A stretch of 64,000 bases of DNA from Anseranas semipalmata (taxonomy: Eukaryota; Chordata; Aves; Anseriformes; Anseranatidae), in contig VXAA01003932.1 in the NCBI GenBank assembly GCA_013399115.1, forward strand, positions 63,833 to 127,832, written 5' to 3'. The notes beneath the pieces are model-generated. The model was given only the letters and a program-made list of their open reading frames with translations, searched no databases and had not been told where the DNA came from. The position numbers were made by a program, and so were the translations under genes. Of the stretch, positions 58,900 through 64,000 are shown one piece after another; the stretch's first letter is position 1; the number at the start of each line of letters is the position of its first letter.

Positions 58900-59540
58900 T
58901 TGCTAAAAGCGAGTGCCATTTGAACCGACACCACCATGGCTCATCCTGGCAGCTGGGAGACGAGCCCTGCCGAGGTTTCGGCAAGCCCCCCTCAGAGGCA
59001 GAGCTCAGCACCCTCCGGCATTCTCAGCGCATCCTGCGACGTCAGGCCCCTGGGCACAGACGCTCCCCGACACCACGCTGAGCCCTACCCTTCCAGCGGC
59101 CGCGAAGAGGAGAGGAAGCACCCACCTCCACGCACCCACCTCCACGCACCCACCTCCACGCACCCACCGGACCCGTGCTGCCCGTGGCACCGCAGCAGCA
59201 GCTTCCCCAGCCCTGCACCGGCCCCCGGGAGCAGCTCGCCACTGCCACGGCCGCATGCGGCGCTCGCAGCCGCGTTCCCCTGCCCGGAGCAAACCGGGAG
59301 GAACGGCAGGGCAGGGCCGAGGGGGGCAGCAGCCGTGGCACGAGACAGACATGGACAAAGAAGCCAAAGCGAGGGGTGCGAAATCAACCCCAAACCCACA
59401 CCCAGCCAACAAACAGGACTGAAACCTGTCTCCACCCCCTGTCTATCTGCTCTTAGCCAAAACATTTTTTTCTTACAAGCACGATTCAGTGCTTTGGTAT
59501 CGCTCAGAGCTCACTGCGCTTAGATGCGAGGCTCGGGGTC
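58900..59540. other. GC-rich, C-biased stretch containing a minisatellite
   Basis: Strong C excess on the plus strand with frames on all strands. Besides the 14-base minisatellite nothing is recognised. Confidence 0.5.
59119..59168. repeat. 14-base minisatellite, 3.6 perfect copies
   Basis: The unit CACCCACCTCCACG repeats three times exactly and a fourth copy breaks off after eight bases. Perfect identity suggests recent expansion. The minus-strand frame over it reads as a short glycine/valine/arginine repeat, which explains repeated residues in that frame without implying a gene. Confidence 0.95.
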
Positions 59541-60525
59541 AAAGAGGAGGTGCTCGCCCGGCTGCAACAGCCGCCAGAAAGACACGCTGTGCTCTGGACA
59601 GCCAATTTTATGCACAGATAAGGAGAACAAGTGTTTCATTGCGGTGTTTCAAATGCTAAAGATCTCAGGCTGAACCATATACCACAGGAAAGAACATTAC
59701 TAGTTAGCCTGTTACAGCAAATGAAGGGAGAATTGAAAATGAAGTCTGAGCGATGTGAAACTTCAGTAACTACACATCAATTCCCGTCATCCTGACACAC
59801 AGGCAGCTCCTACAAGAGAACTTCCGCAGGACAGCAAAGCACCCTCGCTAACTCCAAAGACTGAGCCGAGGTGCCACAGGCATCCTCCAGCTGATATCAA
59901 CACAGCGCCTGCTGCAAGCGATCGCGGCTCGCCAGTGCCACTGCAGCCCGATTAACAGCGGTCCGTCGGAGAGGCGATGCGTAACCCAGCTCCTGGTAGC
60001 ACCGGCTGCCACATCGGACTGCGTTTCTATAGCAACCAGGGAGAAAAATATAAAGCAAATTACAGTTAAGTGAAAATTATTCTCCATGACAATATATGTT
60101 AATGCGGGAACATTTGCAAGGCCATTCTGGATAAGATGTTTACATTCACACGTGTTTACAAATATAAATAAAAGGGGAGATACAACAGCTAATGGATCAT
60201 CCAAAGATAAGGATCGCAAGCTTTTTTTTCAAGTTTTAATGTATTCAGAATAAAATTCTCCAAGCTAACAGAATGGCAAGCAAACCACCTTAACAAAGGT
60301 ATTTGCACGTTTAGATACGGTACACATTCTTCAAGAAACAGTTCTCCAGAAGATCTAGCATGCACGCTTTTGAATGTTGTGATCCTCTAATTTTCCTGGC
60401 TGCAAACAAAGAGCACATTTATACCTCCTCATCCCAGGAGGAAACGTTTTAAATGAGAGGCTAAGTCACTCGGAATATTTATAGAGATCTGACTGAACCT
60501 GCAATAGTGACTTATTCAACCAGCC
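59541..60525. other. AT-rich, intron-like stretch
   Basis: CpG-poor at 59600-59770 and 60030-60480. On the minus strand a very good acceptor (ATTTTTCTCCCTGGTTGCTATAG) ends at 60027 inside a 123-codon open frame (59848-60219) with two hydrophobic stretches. No donor with a good consensus follows, so an exon is not called. The AT-rich part could be a conserved element. Confidence 0.35.
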
Positions 60526-60975
60526 GCAGCCCGCTGATCGGGAACTGAACGGCGTTTCAGACCCCGGGACTCGCGGCGCGCTGCAGAAGCGGCACGGGTC
60601 AGGGCAGCACGCCGGCAGGCTTCCGCAGCAGCCCGCGGTTTTCAGCTCCGAGGCTTCAATAGGTTATCCCACTCTTCCGCCATGCTCTGTCAGCCTCAAC
60701 AGTCCTTTTTTCCGGGGAGCGTATCCGAGATTTTAACTATCTTCTGAAGCACGGGTGAAGCTGAGTGGAACGCGGCCGGCCCCAGAGGCGGCCGTGTCTG
60801 TACTCCTGAATCCGCTCGGCTCGTGCCCCAGAGGACAGCCCGGGACAGGAGGGCCAGGCGCTGGCTCACGGAAGCGCGGCGCTCTGGGACAGCTTCGGAC
60901 GCGGCCCCAGCCGCCCCTCGTGGCCCGGCCGGCCCCCGGGAGGAGGCAGGTGAGCATGAGGTGCTTCCGAACCCC
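60526..60975. promoter_or_regulatory. CpG-island-like block
   Basis: CpG-dense in two parts, 60530-60610 and 60760-60970, with overlapping frames. Its position upstream of the tentative minus-strand exons makes it one possible promoter, but no start site can be seen. Confidence 0.35.
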
Positions 60976-62514
60976 CGGCGAGCTGGGAGCACAGCAGAGC
61001 GCGTTCCCTGAGCTGGCGCATCTGACCGCGTGCGCTCCCCCTGACCTCGGAGCCTGGCTTCTGCCTCCACCTACGGAACAACACTTGAATCATGAGGATC
61101 ATAACTTTTTATGACGGTGGGAAAACTGCAATATTCTCTGCGAGTTCGCTCCACCCTGTACATAAAACTGCTCATAGGTTCAACCATAAAGCAAACTACC
61201 TTCTTTGAAGTCCGACTTAGAGCCCTCTGTGCAGTACAATGCTGATGTGAAAGAACGCAGCGTGTTGCCATTTTACATAACCACGCTCACAGAGCATCGT
61301 TTGTTAATCATTCGGCGCGGCTGTTGACAACAGCAAGCTAGGTCAGAAAGTATCCGGGTAACAAAAATCCTTACAGGTGAGCTTAGGTTACCCACAAACA
61401 CCGAATCCCCGCACCGCCAAATATATTCCAGTCATGCTGCACGTTCCCCGAGGATCACTTGCTGCAGAGCCCACGGCAGCAGCACCGCTATCATTTCAGC
61501 TCGTTCAGTCGCTGATCTCAGCCCAGGCACGATCCCCTCCACGATGACACACGGATCTCTCTCTCCGCACAACGCAAACAGCTACCAATCTTGGGCTAGA
61601 AAAATCTGCAAAGCAAACCACAGCAGCAGTTGCTAGGTTCCTTCCAAAACCTCCGTTAATTGCTATGACTGGATTCCTACTGAAGCTCCTTGCTGCAGCG
61701 GTAGAGGGGCCGAACGTTGGTTTCACAAAAGAACTTTAACACCAGGCTGCACGTCTGCAACAGCAAGTATTTGTATTCCGTGCACAGACCAGGCTGTGCG
61801 CGCACACACCATGCCCCCCGGGCTTCGAGCCGACGAATCCCACCAGGCCAGACGAGCTGTCCGGGTGCCAGAGCCATCGGGCAGGGCACCGCGCGTTCTG
61901 CTGATGCACGCTGCATCCTCGTGTGGGGAACGGGCTTTGCCCCTTACTGTGTCAAAATGCACCCGCATTATTAAAGCCATTTTCCCTGCAAATGCATGCT
62001 AACAAGTAAAATCCCAGCAAAAACCCTGCAGCTCTGCCGCCCCAGCGGCTGAGGGCGATCCCTGGCAAAGCCAAATCCCGCTGCCGGCAGCCCTCCCGCA
62101 CGCCCTTCTCTGCTCTTGCAAGCTGCGTCAAGGAGCTAGCACCAGAGGGACAAGGTGGCTGCTCTGACGGGACCACCCGAAGGATTATTCCCGATTCCAG
62201 TTACCTGCACCACTCTGCAGGAGCAAATTCTGCCTACAGCCGTTATTGGTAGCATCGTGGAGAAGAACCCCATCATCCAAATACGGGATGAACCTGTACA
62301 ACCAAGACTCCAAGAGCTGACCTAACCAGAGGGAACAGGCCCGTAGCGGCAAGCACGACAGGCATACAACAGCAGAGCCAACACAGCAGGCACCCCAAGC
62401 TCCCATCCCTTGCAGAAGTCTCCACGTCCTCAGATCCTTCCCCTCCCAGTGCTAAGGCAGCTTCACCCCATTTTCAAGCCGTTTCCTCCCACCGTGCAAA
62501 AACAAGGCCCAGAT
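60976..62514. other. Mixed non-coding stretch
   Basis: AT-rich at 61080-61380, GC-rich at 61790-61880 and 62030-62110. Short overlapping frames only. No gene is recognised. Confidence 0.5.
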
Positions 62515-62745
62515 CTCAGGAGGGAGACAAAGATGCAGGATGATCTCAGAGAAAAGCAGGAAGGCAGGAACAGAAGCGAGGAAACATCAAAAAGCAGACA
62601 GGCTAAAATTAGAGACAAGAATTCTGGATGAGGAGGACAGAGGCGAGAGCAGAGCCTCTATGAGACGAGATCCCGGGAAGGGGAGGGACAGGCAGAAGGA
62701 AGATGGCGAGCGAAGCAGGGGAAGCTAGCAGACAGAACAGGCTGC
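62515..62745 (+). repeat. Polypurine-rich tract
   Basis: About 230 bases in which G and A greatly outnumber C and T on the plus strand, with AGGCAGGAACAGAAGCGAGG-type words. Plus-strand frames across it read as highly charged Lys/Arg/Glu-rich peptides purely because of the purine bias. Such tracts can form triple-stranded DNA; on the minus strand they look like a long pyrimidine tract. Confidence 0.55.
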
Positions 62746-64000
62746 AGATGTAAATTCAGCATTTTAAGACTGTAACCTACAGCTTTCTAACTAAAGAGCA
62801 CTACTCAGCACGCTCAGAAAAAGCCACGAAGCTGACTTCTCATCCCCTCTCTCCTCCCTTGCGCGAGGGCTGGCTGAGAGGCAATTCAGCTCCCCGCAGA
62901 ACAAGTTCAACACCCAGTACCAGTGCTAACCACAGGGAAGGCAATTCGTTCACCACCCTCGCCCACAACAGAGCCGCCCTGGGCAACGCAGGGCACCTCA
63001 GACCCCAGCCCGAAGCCTCCTGGGCTGCTGCAGGACGGGGAGCACGGAATGGGGCGGAGGCTGGGCCGATGCCGAGCAGAGCCCCGCCGCGTGCCAAGAG
63101 GCAGGAAACTAGAGGAGACGCAGCAGTTATCAGCCGTCCCAGCTCTGCAGCTCGCGTGTTCTCGTGTGTCCTTTCCGAGCTGACAGGACAAGCAACCGCA
63201 CGGGCTGGAGCCAAAGGCGAACCTCCAAGGGGCGCAGGTTTGCGTTTCCAGACCCGGCTGGCGCATTTGACTCTCGGCAAGCTACAGCTCCGCATGCAAA
63301 ACCACGCAGGCTCGTTCCTCACGCACCCACCACCCAGCCTGGATAAACGCATCCGCCCGTGCCTGGCTGCGAGCTGCAACCAAGGAGACAGCTCGCTGCG
63401 GGAAGCAGCCCGACGCTAACCAGAGCGCCAGCTCCCGCAGCGGCATTCAAACAGCTGCACGCAGCCACGAGCAGGATGTGCTCCCCGGGAGCACCCCACA
63501 CGTATCCACCCGCGCCTCTTCCCAGCACCAGCGTGGCCGGTCCCACCAGGGCCGGGAATGGGCTCGGCGCGTCGCTGCACAGCCTGCCGCGGTAACACGG
63601 GCCTTGCACAACCCGCAACAGCCACCGGCGGCACAGAGCGGGAAACAGACCCAGAGAGTGAAGTCTACCGGGATACCGCTGCTTTTTGTAGGATCCCGTC
63701 GCTGCCGTGGCCAGCGGGACACCAGACCTGCTGCCCCCAAGGGACAACTCCCCCGGGCTTCACCTTGCCACCTGCCCCTGGACGTAACCAGCCCGCAGAG
63801 AGCAGCTCCCTGCGAGTAATGGGCAGCTCCTGGCACAGCCTGTTTGCACAGAGCGGGGCACAGGACAGGCTGGAAGGTGCGAGCAGGATATGGCTTTTAC
63901 GGCTCTGAACTCCTGCCCAGATAAGCTGATAACGCCTCGTGCGCTAACTCACCCGGGGGCAGGGGGCACCTTCATGTCTGCTTTACTGAAAATGAAGACA
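62746..64000. other. Non-coding stretch to the window end
   Basis: AT-rich at 62750-62830, then GC-rich and C-biased with frames of 80-190 codons on both strands, mutually overlapping and without domains. No gene is recognised. Nothing suggests that an exon is cut by the window edge. Confidence 0.5.

Noticed and set aside
62410..62728. Charged, Lys/Arg/Glu-rich plus-strand protein
   Set aside because: The residues follow directly from the polypurine tract; two frames give similar peptides.

Overview
The window looks like non-coding vertebrate nuclear DNA, most likely from a bird. That call is inferred from composition: short, very CpG-dense blocks alternate with AT-rich islands, interspersed repeats are scarce, and there are no Alu, L1, DNA-transposon or endogenous-retrovirus bodies that I can recognise. 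The only interspersed repeat I can name is a worn MIR/CORE-SINE-type element near 9.6 kb, which fits an amniote but not birds alone. Nothing has bacterial or viral gene layout: there are no packed frames, Shine-Dalgarno sites or operons. I found no tRNA, rRNA, CRISPR array or intact transposon.

Region by region: 1-25 kb is a mosaic of CpG-island-like blocks (about 2.5, 5.8, 12.3-13.3, 14.3, 15.9-16.5, 18.6-19.0 and 22.7 kb). Between them lie AT-rich islands that look like conserved non-coding elements (5.3, 6.3-6.6, 11.3-12.3, 15.6, 21.1 and 23.5 kb). From 25.0 to 26.0 kb is the most striking AT-rich island, full of palindromes. 26-34.7 kb is mixed, with another long candidate conserved element at 30.7-31.5 kb and a TATA-box-bearing element at 33.1 kb. 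34.7-36.1 kb is one of the longest continuous AT-rich blocks and holds the best gene-like signal: a possible last exon on the minus strand, with a stop codon, an AT-rich 3' untranslated region and a poly(A) site. Small open segments with splice-like borders lie upstream of it at 46.2-46.4 and 48.4 kb and join to it in frame. I do not recognise the predicted protein, and two of the three donor sites are weak, so this model is tentative. 36-64 kb otherwise reads like intron or intergenic DNA, with A and C in excess on the plus strand by eye. That skew would fit minus-strand transcription.

Many long open frames exist, the longest being 461 codons at 17.8-19.2 kb. Nearly all sit in GC-rich, stop-poor DNA, overlap frames on the other strand, and show no domain I recognise, so I do not annotate them as genes. 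If there is a working system here, it is more likely regulatory (an array of enhancer-like islands, perhaps in or beside a minus-strand gene) than a set of protein genes. All conservation claims are inferred from base composition and need cross-species alignment.
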